This document shows, in pieces, positions 13,323 through 20,593 of a DNA stretch of 21,423 nt; position 1 is the first letter of the stretch, and every line of letters starts with the position of its first letter. The notes under the pieces are model-generated. The model was not told the DNA's origin, ran no database searches, and was given only the letters and a program-made list of their open reading frames with translations. Source of the DNA: Lachnospiraceae bacterium (GTDB taxonomy: Bacteria > Bacillota > Clostridia > Lachnospirales > Lachnospiraceae); the NCBI GenBank assembly GCA_009774215.1, contig VSNH01000053.1:1-21423 (forward strand). Reading direction: 5' to 3'. A program made the position numbers and the translations under genes.

Positions 13323-14527
13323 TTTTCCACGATCTCAATCTCTACTTCTCTTTCTTCCCTTGTTTCATAATAATACATATTTAGTTCCACCTCTTCCCGA
13401 AGCCGCTCCTCATAGTCCTCCTTCGTCGTCACCGAGAAATCGTCCGCTTCCCCGTTCCATCTGCACGCCACCAGATACGACGCGCCGTCCTCCCCGACAA
13501 ACAGGACATCAACCAGCCTGCTCACCATTTTATCCGTAACGTTCACCCTGTAATAACTCTTCACTTCTTTATAGCTTCCCCGGATTTTCAGCTTTTTCTC
13601 CAAAAAGTCCTGCGCCTGCCTCTTGATATTGGCAATTTTTCCTGACGCCTCTGAAACAGTGGGTCTGAGCGCCTCGGCTTCCTGGATATCGTGACTGTAC
13701 GACAGGGAACGCAATGTGCCGTCCGACGCGTCAATATGGAAATAATAATATCGGTAATTTCCATAATCGCTCCAGTTCACGCAGTATGTGTCTGCATCAA
13801 TTACCGGTTCCACAGCAGACTCATTATAATAGTGATTTAGCTCCATACCGCTCCCGTCAAGCCCGAACACCTGCCGCAAATATCTTGTCGCAGTCTCCAC
13901 CGCCTGCTCTTCCGTGATGCCGCCGGACGCAACCACCTCTTTGATCTGCTCTTTCTCCGCCGCCTCTCTCTCGGCTATTTCTTCGGCACGCTGCTCCTGC
14001 AGAGCATAATCCTGCTTTCTCTCAAAATCAATCTTTTGAAGAATCTCTTCGTCCGTCAATTCCCTGTTCGCCGGCAGATAAAAGACCCCCGTAGTCGTCA
14101 GAAAACAAAACTCATGCTCTTTTGCCTCCTCCTCGCTGTCCACCAGTGTCAGCTCGCCTGTCGGAAAAAGACCGTTCATATACTTCGCATAGAGGCTGCC
14201 CCTGCGTTCCTTTTCCCCCTCTGTGTACTCTCTTGAGGAACTGTTCGCCTCGGTCTGCTGTTCCTGTATCTGCTCCGTAATCTGCATAATCTCCTCCTTC
14301 GGAACGCTCTCCATCCGCTCCCGTACCAGAGAATTTACCACCGCCCGCACAGGCACACTGAGAAGCCCTATTGTCAAAATGCATACCGCTGCAGCCGCTG
14401 CCACCCGAAGGATTCCTGTATACCTGCGGGGCTTTTTTTTCGCCTGTATCTCCAAAATCATCTGCTCCTGTTTTTCTTTGTCAAAATCTATCTCTTTCAC
14501 CGCATTTTTCAAATCTGTAATATTCAT
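13319..14527 (-). CDS. Membrane-anchored probable anti-sigma factor with PepSY-like outer part
   Basis: 402 residues. The N-terminus (1-35) is short, charged and cytoplasmic, and a single membrane segment follows at about 37-60 (RYTGILRVAAAAAVCILTIG). The remaining 340 residues face outward: a Glu/Gln-rich coiled-coil-like stretch (about 80-200, including QKIDFERKQDYALQEQRAEE), then PepSY-like beta segments (ITEEQAVETATRYLRQVF near 210; VDVLFVGEDGASYLVACRW near 350). It lies 109 bases downstream of the ECF sigma factor gene on the same strand; that arrangement, plus the short inner tail and single TM, makes an anti-sigma/sensor role the best guess, although no zinc-binding anti-sigma (HxxxCxxC) motif is present. 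AAAGG is ten bases before the ATG. The stop codon falls within the edge of the palindromic element, so its last residues may have been altered by the insertion. Confidence 0.75.
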   Translation of the reverse strand: MNITDLKNAVKEIDFDKEKQEQMILEIQAKKKPRRYTGILRVAAAAAVCILTIGLLSVPVRAVVNSLVRERMESVPKEEIMQITEQIQEQQTEANSSSREYTEGEKERRGSLYAKYMNGLFPTGELTLVDSEEEAKEHEFCFLTTTGVFYLPANRELTDEEILQKIDFERKQDYALQEQRAEEIAEREAAEKEQIKEVVASGGITEEQAVETATRYLRQVFGLDGSGMELNHYYNESAVEPVIDADTYCVNWSDYGNYRYYYFHIDASDGTLRSLSYSHDIQEAEALRPTVSEASGKIANIKRQAQDFLEKKLKIRGSYKEVKSYYRVNVTDKMVSRLVDVLFVGEDGASYLVACRWNGEADDFSVTTKEDYEERLREEVELNMYYYETREEREVEIEIVEN

Positions 14528-14636
14528 ATGCCGCCATCCTTTCTCTGCATTTTACCGCAACTGCTCCGACCATTTCCCGCCGTTTTCCCTGTCGTTCCTT
14601 TTCTAAACTCCCCGGCAAATCCTGCATCCGGGCACA

Positions 14637-15089
14637 TCACTCCTCCAGCCGAAGCCGCAGCAGCTTTCTCCCTTTCTGCAGACGCTTTTTCACCGCATTG
14701 GGGGAAATCCCAAGTATTTCCGACACCTCTGTTGTTTTATAGCCTTCTATATAGTGCAGATACACCGCCGCCTTTACAGGGAGCGGCAAATGAACCAGCT
14801 CCGCCAACGCTTGACTGTGTTCGGGATCCTCATAACTTGCCGTGACCTCCTCAAGAAATACCTTCGGATGCCGTAACTGAAACCGCCGCATATCGCGGCA
14901 GCGGTTCTGCGCCACCTTAATCAGCCATGCCTTCTCGTGCTCCCGATCCTGAAATTTCTTCTTACATTCCAGATATCTGCAGAGCGTGTCCTGCACCGCA
15001 TCCTGCGCGTCCGCCTCATTGCCAAGCATGACCACGCAAATTCTGTAAAGCATGGGACTGTATGTTGTCACCACTTCCTCTATCGTCAT
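14637..15089 (-). CDS. ECF-type RNA polymerase sigma factor
   Basis: 150 residues, usual for the ECF class. Region 2 spans about 10-75 (YSPMLYRICVVMLGNEADAQ, then DTLCRYL and KAWLIKVAQNRCRDMRR). Region 4 spans about 95-148, with the helix-turn-helix KTTEVSEILGISPNAVKKRLQKGRK shared by this class (ends at about 142). It directs RNA polymerase to a small stress or envelope regulon. GAGGAG lies seven bases before the ATG. A TATAAT is at 15153-15158 on the minus strand, but I find no convincing -35 or typical ECF -35 (GAAC) partner, so its promoter is unresolved. The downstream gene probably encodes its membrane anti-sigma factor. The 108 bases between them contain only a weak CCCGG/CCGGG hairpin. 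Confidence 0.93.
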   Translation of the reverse strand: MTIEEVVTTYSPMLYRICVVMLGNEADAQDAVQDTLCRYLECKKKFQDREHEKAWLIKVAQNRCRDMRRFQLRHPKVFLEEVTASYEDPEHSQALAELVHLPLPVKAAVYLHYIEGYKTTEVSEILGISPNAVKKRLQKGRKLLRLRLEE

Positions 15090-15226
15090 AAAGCTTCTCC
15101 TCTCTCAATTCATGAATCAAATTTTGAGACCTCTACTTATAACACGCTCAAGATTATACAATGGTGCCTAGTAGTAAATTTCTACGGAATGAACTCCCGA
15201 AACCCGCTTCGCGGTCTCAAACTTTC

Positions 15227-15264
15227 CCAATAAAATCGAGCAGGGAAGATTTTCTCCCTGCTCG
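15227..15264 (-). terminator. Rho-independent terminator after the CarD-family gene
   Basis: Minus strand: CGAGCAGGGA, an eight-base loop, TCCCTGCTCG (perfect 10-bp stem, 15237-15264), then ATTTTATT. It lies about 105 bases after the stop of the CarD gene. The other 280 bases of 15090-15369 hold only the sigma-gene leader and these hairpins. Confidence 0.75.
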
Positions 15265-15327
15265 GTGCGCGATTCCCATGCTGTGAAACAGCAAGTTTCC
15301 ATATGCGAACCTGCGCAAATCACAAAG

Positions 15328-15353
15328 GGGCAGAAAACTTTCGTCTTCTGCCC
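15328..15353 (-). terminator. Second hairpin just after the CarD-family gene
   Basis: GGGCAGAA (15328-15335) and TTCTGCCC (15346-15353) form a perfect 8-bp stem with a 10-base loop, 16 bases after the CarD stop. On the minus strand only CTTTGTG follows, so it may pause or stabilise the 3' end, with the hairpin at 15237-15264 as the main terminator. Confidence 0.45.
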
Positions 15354-15369
15354 TGTCGTCTACTTTCCT

Positions 15370-15885
15370 TTATACCGTCACTTTCTGCTTATCCACCGCC
15401 TTGGCTATATAAGACTCCACCTCGTCCTTCGGTATGGAGAGCGCCAGCGACATTTCGCTGTAAAAAAGCTCCTCTGCCTTGTGCAGATACTGCTCGTCCG
15501 AAGAAAGAACCTTTTTGCCCTCGCTGATGCGGCTACGTTTGCGCTGATAAAGCGTCTTGATAATCTGTACCAGGCTTCTGGAATCGTAAGTGCGGATCGC
15601 CTCCTTATAGGTCTGCTCCCTGCGCTTTTCCTCCTGAATCCATACGGTATCGATCTCCTCGATGTGTGCAATCAGCTTTTCGGCCTCTTCCTTATTCATA
15701 ATTCTACGCATGACAATCTTATCGTTATTGACAGGCGTATAGATTGTGCTGGCTTTCTCAAAAACAGGTTCCAGCACATAATACTTTTTCTTCTGATCCA
15801 ATCGGTCGATCGGATTCCCGGTAATGTCAATAACGCGACAGACCCCGTGTCCGCCGCACATGATCAGTTCGCCCTTCTCAAACAT
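15370..15885 (-). CDS. CarD family transcriptional regulator
   Basis: 171 residues from the ATG at 15885, which has GGAGG five bases upstream; the frame extends to 15963 without a ribosome site. The N-terminal CarD/TRCF RNA-polymerase-interacting domain occupies about 1-60 (FEKGELIMCGGHGVCRVIDI, then YYVLEPVFEKASTIYTPVNN). The rest is a helical DNA-binding-like domain (about 65-171), as in CarD/CdnL proteins, which bind the RNA polymerase beta subunit and stabilise open promoter complexes. Length fits the family (about 160-180). It stands as a single gene with its own promoter (15984-16012) and terminator hairpins. The target genes are unknown. Confidence 0.9.
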   Translation of the reverse strand: MFEKGELIMCGGHGVCRVIDITGNPIDRLDQKKKYYVLEPVFEKASTIYTPVNNDKIVMRRIMNKEEAEKLIAHIEEIDTVWIQEEKRREQTYKEAIRTYDSRSLVQIIKTLYQRKRSRISEGKKVLSSDEQYLHKAEELFYSEMSLALSIPKDEVESYIAKAVDKQKVTV

Positions 15886-15983
15886 AGCACCCTCCAAATT
15901 TTCTGACCCTTGTCTGTTGACAGCTCCAATTGCGGCGGCTCGTCCATCATTGCGGCGTGCCAATCCGCAGTACCCCTGCTTTC

Positions 15984-16012
15984 ATTGTAACACTTTAAAA
16001 ACTTCCTCGTAA
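15984..16012 (-). promoter_or_regulatory. Promoter of the CarD-family gene
   Basis: Minus strand -35 TTACGA (16007-16012), 17-base spacer, -10 TACAAT (15984-15989, 5/6). The start would be near 15977, giving a leader of about 90 bases. Confidence 0.5.
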
Positions 16013-16048
16013 GTACATTTCGGAATGGAAAACCATTTTCGGCACATT

Positions 16049-16261
16049 TTATGGTATAAGCCGTCTCAACTGTTGTGAAAATTTGCCAATCAGAACCTTA
16101 TCGGTTCTGACTCTCGCGACAGTCGCCAAATATCCATGCAAGCATAGCTGCTTGGCTCGCTGCGCGCGGAAATAAGATGTCTGAAAAAGCAATTCCTGAA
16201 AAATACCCCTTACAAAATAATTGTTTCTCCTCTCATAGATACTGTTAACCCCGCACCGCAC
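16049..16261. other. Structured non-coding intergenic stretch, possible repeat element
   Basis: The bases between the CarD promoter and the CheC-like gene hold several small hairpins: TCAGAACC-TTATC-GGTTCTGA (16090-16110), CAAGCA-TAGC-TGCTTG (16139-16154), and a GC-rich TCTCGCGACAGTCGCC block. Near its right end GTTAACAGT occurs twice with a 19-base period. A 70-codon frame covers it on the minus strand but has no ribosome site and a repeat-like composition, so I regard it as non-coding. I have the impression that such sequences recur between genes in Lachnospiraceae. Confidence 0.4.
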
Positions 16262-16263
16262 TG

Positions 16264-16866
16264 TTAACGCGCTTTGAAATTATCACAGATAAATCTCATC
16301 TCCTCCATCGGGAAAATGCGGATCATAATTCCCTTCAGCAATTTCGCCGCCTCAAAGCGGGAAAGGATAATCACCATCTGATCCCCGGGAAACGGAAGAA
16401 TATCTATGCTGTCCACATCTTCCTTTGTGTTTACCAAAGTCGCCTTCGGCGGGTTGATATCTACCGTCTTGCGAATCATTTCCGTAAGAGAGATCGCGGA
16501 AGCTCCCATCATCTGATTCATCACTTCGGACACGCAGGACAAATGCATTTCATTGAGCTCGCCGGGAGCTGCAATTCCCGGCCCGCCCATCATCAGATCC
16601 ATAACTACCTTCACGTCGTTCTCTTTAAACATCAACAGGTTATTGCCATGAAAATCGTCCTTGTAATCAATCTGAACCGTCACACTTCCCATGCCGAACG
16701 CCATAAGGATATTTTTAATGTCCGCGCTGTTCACAACTTTAACCGAAGGCGGACTGACAGTAATCACTTTTCCTGTCAGCGTATTTAATGAAGTTGCGGA
16801 ATGCGACATACAAATATGTGCTACCTCCGCCATTTTATCTTGATCTAGTGGTGCTAGTTGTGCCAT
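16264..16866 (-). CDS. CheC/CheX/FliY-like phosphatase domain protein
   Basis: 200 residues, matching the two-repeat CheC-type fold used to dephosphorylate CheY-P in chemotaxis. The family active-site pattern Glu-x-x-Asn followed by a Gly-rich turn is seen at the second site as EVMNQMMG (Glu114, Asn117). At the first site the pattern is EVAHICMSHSAT: Glu14 is kept but the Asn is His17, so that site is probably weak or dead. FliY has this domain joined to a C-terminal FliN/SpoA domain; that part is absent here, so the protein is standalone. Cytoplasmic. The ribosome site (AGGAGAAGG) is about 13 bases from the ATG, farther than usual. It has its own promoter (16926-16955). No flagellar or other chemotaxis genes are in the window, so its CheY-like partner is elsewhere, and a non-motility response regulator is possible. 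Confidence 0.8.
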   Translation of the reverse strand: MAQLAPLDQDKMAEVAHICMSHSATSLNTLTGKVITVSPPSVKVVNSADIKNILMAFGMGSVTVQIDYKDDFHGNNLLMFKENDVKVVMDLMMGGPGIAAPGELNEMHLSCVSEVMNQMMGASAISLTEMIRKTVDINPPKATLVNTKEDVDSIDILPFPGDQMVIILSRFEAAKLLKGIMIRIFPMEEMRFICDNFKAR

Positions 16867-16925
16867 ACGTCTGCTACATCCTTCTCCTAATAATTGTACT
16901 CGCCCGATGCTGGTGTCTCAATAAT

Positions 16926-16955
16926 ACTATACCCTATTTCAGCCCCTCTGTGCAA
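16926..16955 (-). promoter_or_regulatory. Promoter of the CheC-like gene
   Basis: Minus strand -35 TTGCAC (16950-16955), 18-base spacer, -10 TATAGT (16926-16931, 5/6). About 60 bases before the ATG. Confidence 0.5.
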
Positions 16956-16995
16956 CATCTTATTGGAAAAATGTAGTGAAAAATTGCATCTATTT

Positions 16996-17789
16996 TTATT
17001 CCGCTTCCCGCAGCCTCTCCACCACCGACCGTTTCGCCACAAAATGATAAGAACATAACGGAATCACTGCTCCGATTACCAGAAACACAGGCGCTACCAC
17101 AATGATCGGCGTTACGGTGAAATGGTAGCTGAAAAACCAGAACATCCCCTCCAAAACGTCACTGGCCAGCGGTCCCATGACAACGGTCAGAATCAAGGTA
17201 ATCACAATGGAACTGCCCGCGAACACCATACCCTCCGTAATCAGCATCCGATTGAGCTGTTTCCCTGTCATGCCCACAGACTGCAGCACCGCAAACTATC
17301 CACCAGAAACGTCATGGTGAACTCATTGCCGATGACAGGCTCCACCCCCAACAGGGAGAGGACTCTCAAATCCGTAGCCGCCTCGTTGGTACCCTCTTTG
17401 GGGAGCCGCCCTTCGATTGGTTCCAAAAACATCCATTTTGCCGTGTTTTCGTCGCAGTAACTGACCTCCACATGGCTTTTATGGAAAGGCTCCTTCTCCG
17501 GCATACCACAGAATATCCGATTTCCGTATTCCTTAATCAGCGGATCATCTTTTAATTCATCAAACTGCTCCTTCGTCAGATACTTAAACCCGCCGTGGCT
17601 GTAACCGCCCACCTGCCGGAAATTCGACTGCTCAAAGCCGTGCTTCATGGACATGCCCACCGTAAAAAGTACCGTAAACAGTATCGTAGTCAGCGCAATC
17701 GCCGCCACCGTGATAATATTTCTGATCTTCGCCGCCTTGAAACTCGCTATGCTGAGACGGCGGATGATTTTTCTGTTGGAAACATTCAT
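16996..17789 (-). pseudogene. ABC transporter permease (FtsX/MacB type) with internal deletion and frameshift
   Basis: Two reading frames are the two ends of one permease. The 5' part (17268-17789, 173 codons) has a start overlapping the ABC ATPase stop (ATGA), a first membrane segment (about 24-46, IITVAAIALTTILFTVLFTV) and the beginning of the outer domain, then breaks after FTMTFLVD near 17300 and ends in unrelated residues. The 3' part (16996-17289, in another frame) begins LQSVGMTGKQLNRMLITEG, the loop typical of the last FtsX domain, and carries the last two to three membrane segments. Permeases of this kind usually have two FtsX domains and well over 600 residues, so several hundred central codons are missing. 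The product cannot form a normal transporter. Its partner ATPase and the upstream regulators look intact, which suggests a recent loss. Confidence 0.85.
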
Positions 17790-18463
17790 GCTAGTATTCT
17801 CCTCTCAATCTTCCCGTCTTCTATGCGGATCACCCGGTCCGCCATCTGCGCGATCGCCTCGTTGTGCGTAATCATTACAATCGTCTGCGAGAATTTCTGC
17901 CCCGTCACCTTCAGCAGACTCAACACGTCCTGACTCGTCTTGGAATCCAGATTTCCCGTCGGCTCATCCGCCAGAATAATGGCGGGCTTCGACGCCAGCG
18001 CGCGGGCGATCGCCACCCTCTGCTGCTGCCCGCCGGAAAGATTGTTCGGCAGATTGCTGAGTTTTGAAGAGAGCCCCAGTGTGTCTATAATTTCTTTGAT
18101 ATAATTCTGGTCGGGGCTGCCCCCGTCAAGCTGTACCGGGAGAAGAATATTTTCATAGACATTCAATACCGGCACCAGATTGTAATTCTGGAATACAAAG
18201 CCGATCTTCCTGCGGCGGAAAATTGTCAGTTCCTCGTCCTTCAACGTAAAAATCTCCTTGCCGTCCACCGTAACGCCGCCGGAAGTCGGACGGTCAAGCC
18301 CGCCCAGCATGTGAAGGAGCGTGCTCTTCCCGCTGCCGGATGTTCCCACAATGGCCACAAACTCACCCTTTTCCACTTCAAAATTTACCCCGTCAAGAGC
18401 GTGAACTTCGTTCTCACCCGAGCCGTATACTTTTTTTAAATCCTTTGTTGACAGAATCGTCAT
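17786..18463 (-). CDS. ABC transporter ATP-binding protein (MacB/LolD/BceA-like)
   Basis: 225 residues, the usual size. Walker A GTSGSGKST is at 40-48, the Q-loop at FQNYNLVP, signature LSGGQQQR at 142-149, Walker B ILADEPTGNLD from 163, and the H-loop His in MITHNE at 201. The ADEPTGNLD form and the Q-rich signature are those of the MacB/LolD/BceA branch, whose members power FtsX-type permeases for antimicrobial peptide resistance or sensing, or lipoprotein export. AGGAGG lies six bases before the ATG. The stop overlaps the permease start by four bases. It is downstream of a histidine kinase and response regulator, a typical arrangement for peptide-responsive transport. With its permease broken (16996-17789), it may have no partner in this cluster. 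Confidence 0.95.
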   Translation of the reverse strand: MTILSTKDLKKVYGSGENEVHALDGVNFEVEKGEFVAIVGTSGSGKSTLLHMLGGLDRPTSGGVTVDGKEIFTLKDEELTIFRRRKIGFVFQNYNLVPVLNVYENILLPVQLDGGSPDQNYIKEIIDTLGLSSKLSNLPNNLSGGQQQRVAIARALASKPAIILADEPTGNLDSKTSQDVLSLLKVTGQKFSQTIVMITHNEAIAQMADRVIRIEDGKIERRILA

Positions 18464-18543
18464 GGTCTTCCTCCTTTTCGTGTGATAAAAGCTGCTTGTT
18501 CCGCGCCGCGCATTCTCATACGCCTGACTTTACTTTTATCAAA

Positions 18544-18595
18544 ATAATCTGCATTGTGAAACACGCTGTACATCGTCCTCCACAATACAGATTAT
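18544..18595 (-). repeat. Inverted repeat, 15-bp arms, between kinase and ABC genes
   Basis: ATAATCTGCATTGTG (18544-18558) and CACAATACAGATTAT (18581-18595) pair at 14 of 15 positions in DNA, and at all 15 in minus-strand RNA through one G-U. The loop is 22 bases. Downstream on the minus strand come TTTTGATAAAAG, so it may act as a weak terminator or attenuator after the kinase gene, or be a repeat element. The surrounding 18464-18710 contains no gene; 18630-18656 has an ACAAAACTGT motif that could be a response-regulator site. Confidence 0.55.
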
Positions 18596-18710
18596 CTCAT
18601 AGCATTCTTTCCACAATCTTTCAGGGAAAAAATAGAATATGACAGTTTTGTAAGAATTGCATCCTACATCCGACGCCATTTCCGTCGGCGTCTTTGTCGA
18701 AAATATCATT

Positions 18711-19631
18711 TCAATCCACAGGCAGATACATGGAAAAAACCGTACCATTTCCCATCTCGGACGCAAGCTGAATATAGCCAGACTCCTGCTTTAAAATCTC
18801 CCTTGCCAGATAAAGCCCGATTCCCACGCCCTGTTCGTCGGAAACCGATATGGAGCGGTAAAAACGCCCAAACACTTTGGCGTACTCCTCCTCCGCAATG
18901 CCGATTCCGGTGTCCTCCACCTCAATGCTGACGAAAAGCTCGTAAGGCTTCACGCGCACAGTAACGCCACCTGTCTGCGTGTATTTGATGGCATTGTCAA
19001 TGAGATTGCCCAATGCCTCCAATGTCCACTTGTGATCGAAACATGCCGCAACGTCCTCCGCCCCTTCTGTAATCACGTGCAGATACAGCCCCTTTTCCCG
19101 CGCCAGAGCCATATACTGTTCCCGCGCCTCTTCCAAGAGCTGTAACAACGTGTTTTTGCACGGATGCAGCAAGAGGATTCCCGTCTCCAGCCTCGACAGC
19201 TTCACCAGCGACTGGATCAGAAAATCAAGCTTCCGCACCTGACTTTCCAGCAGCGCAACCGTCTCGCTGCCCCTTCCATCCTCCTCCTTTAAAAGCTCCG
19301 TATAGAGCAGAAGATTGGCAATCGGCGTCTTCGTCTGATGGGAAATATCCGCAATCAGCGTCTTTGTCATTTCCTGCTCCGCTTCGGTTTTTTCTCTCTG
19401 GGTCTCAGACACAGCGAGATACTCCGCCAGTTTATTTTCCACCGACGCCGACAGGGACTCGTCAAAAGTATCCGCCCGGAAAGTTCCGTCGATGGCGGAC
19501 TGAATCATATCGCGCATACGGCGCAGACTCCGTCTTCTGGAATAAAGGTCAAGGAACGCAATCACGGCTGCCGCGAATAGAAAAAATATGCTTAGAAGCA
19601 GAATAATGACCGTTGTGTTATCTGTGGGCAT
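18711..19631 (-). CDS. Sensor histidine kinase
   Basis: 306 residues. One membrane segment (about 7-30) with almost no external part is followed by a short linker and then the kinase. The phosphorylated His is His98 in ADISHQTKTPIANL (H-box), the N-box is NLIDNAIKYT, G1 is VEDTGIGI and the G2 loop is GVGIGLYLA; all are complete. Kinases lacking an outer domain next to ABC genes usually sense through the transporter (BceS-like) or within the membrane, so loss of the permease may also deprive it of input. GGGAG is eight bases before the ATG. Its response regulator is 960 bases upstream, separated by an ATPase gene, which is unusual since such pairs are normally adjacent. Confidence 0.95.
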   Translation of the reverse strand: MPTDNTTVIILLLSIFFLFAAAVIAFLDLYSRRRSLRRMRDMIQSAIDGTFRADTFDESLSASVENKLAEYLAVSETQREKTEAEQEMTKTLIADISHQTKTPIANLLLYTELLKEEDGRGSETVALLESQVRKLDFLIQSLVKLSRLETGILLLHPCKNTLLQLLEEAREQYMALAREKGLYLHVITEGAEDVAACFDHKWTLEALGNLIDNAIKYTQTGGVTVRVKPYELFVSIEVEDTGIGIAEEEYAKVFGRFYRSISVSDEQGVGIGLYLAREILKQESGYIQLASEMGNGTVFSMYLPVD

Positions 19632-19703
19632 AGCTGTCTCTCCCGCTTTTTCTTTCTAGTACAGTGAATATGTCAGTTACTTAATATTCGCTGTACCAGC
19701 CTT

Positions 19704-19819
19704 CTACATGGATTTTTCCTGCTGCTGTAAGTAAAACAATGTTTTCGGGGTTTCCATTTCATTGCGCAGTTCTTCTTCAGTCGGCAGATACAATTTATAC
19801 TTTGATGCAAATAATTGCT
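19704..19819 (-). pseudogene. Possible C-terminal remnant of an unknown protein
   Basis: Between the ATPase stop (19820) and the kinase start lies a frame whose last residues (KLYLPTEEELRNEMETPK, then TLFYLQQQEKSM, stop at 19704) have the composition and helix pattern of a real protein end. No start codon with a ribosome site is present, and its upstream part overlaps the ATPase gene in another frame. I do not recognise the family. It could be the tail of a gene displaced when the ATPase gene entered, or chance. Confidence 0.3.
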
Positions 19820-20551
19820 CTACGCTTCCAAAAGCTGATGCAGTATCTGTTCTCTGTTGTTGATAAACATTTCCGTCACCTGATAACTTTCCGTGTTCTC
19901 GTAACTGCACGCATGAATTTGTCCGCCATCAAAACTCAGTATTTCCGCATTCGGAATCCCCAGCAGAATCGGCGAATGCGTCACAATGATAAACTGTGAT
20001 TCTGCCCGGGCGCATCCCACAATTTCAAGCAATAAGGTGAGCTGTCTTTGCGGCGAAAGCGCCGCCTCCGGCTCGTCCAAAAGATAAACGCCATTCGCCC
20101 TAAAGTTCGTCTGCGCCATTGCCAGAAAGCTTTCGCCATGCGATTTCTCATGGAAACGCTCTCCAAAGCCCCTGCTGTATTCATTCTCCGCAGTCGCAAC
20201 ATTATAGAAGCTCTCGGCGCGCAAAAAATATCCCCATCCCGGTCTATGGATACCCTTGATCAGCCGAATTGCTTCACACAGTTCCGAATGGGAATCATAC
20301 GTTGAAAATCGGTAATTCCTTGTTCCCCCTTCCGGATTAAATCCATAAGCCACCGCAATAGCCTCCAGTAGTGTTGATTTTCCACTACCGTTCTCCCCCA
20401 CAAAGAAAGTAATTGGCTTGTGAAACGCAAGATGATTTAATCCGGCCAAAGATTCAATATCCCTCAAATAACTGTATCGTTCTATTTTATCCCAGTCTAT
20501 ACTGAGTCCTTTTATATGAAGCTGTTCATCATTGTCTATATTTATTTTCAT
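19820..20551 (-). CDS. AAA/ABC-type ATPase of the COG3910 group
   Basis: 243 residues from the ATG at 20551, preceded closely by AAGGGG; a TTG at 20572 is in frame but has no ribosome site. Walker A is GENGSGKST (52-60), a family-typical patch NPEGGTRNYRFST follows (about 72-84), then FLRAESFYNVA (109-119), a signature-like SHGES (137-141), Walker B YLLDEPEAALSP (from 156) and a switch His in VTHS (192). This is the layout of the predicted ATPases of COG3910, relatives of SMC/RecF-type ATPases. The biological role is not established; some relatives accompany defence or mobile DNA. It has no membrane part. It lies 42 bases after the response regulator gene and apparently interrupts the usual regulator-kinase pair. 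Confidence 0.88.
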   Translation of the reverse strand: MKINIDNDEQLHIKGLSIDWDKIERYSYLRDIESLAGLNHLAFHKPITFFVGENGSGKSTLLEAIAVAYGFNPEGGTRNYRFSTYDSHSELCEAIRLIKGIHRPGWGYFLRAESFYNVATAENEYSRGFGERFHEKSHGESFLAMAQTNFRANGVYLLDEPEAALSPQRQLTLLLEIVGCARAESQFIIVTHSPILLGIPNAEILSFDGGQIHACSYENTESYQVTEMFINNREQILHQLLEA

Positions 20552-20593
20552 GCACCCCTTAAAATAGCCCAAATATCCGCTGAAAATACTATT

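Noticed and set aside
16049..16261. Minus-strand 70-codon gene
   Set aside because: No ribosome site and a hairpin-rich, repeat-like base pattern; treated as non-coding.
18539..18766. 75-codon minus-strand frame overlapping the kinase end
   Set aside because: Covers an inverted repeat (both strands give similar peptides), overlaps the kinase stop and lacks a ribosome site.
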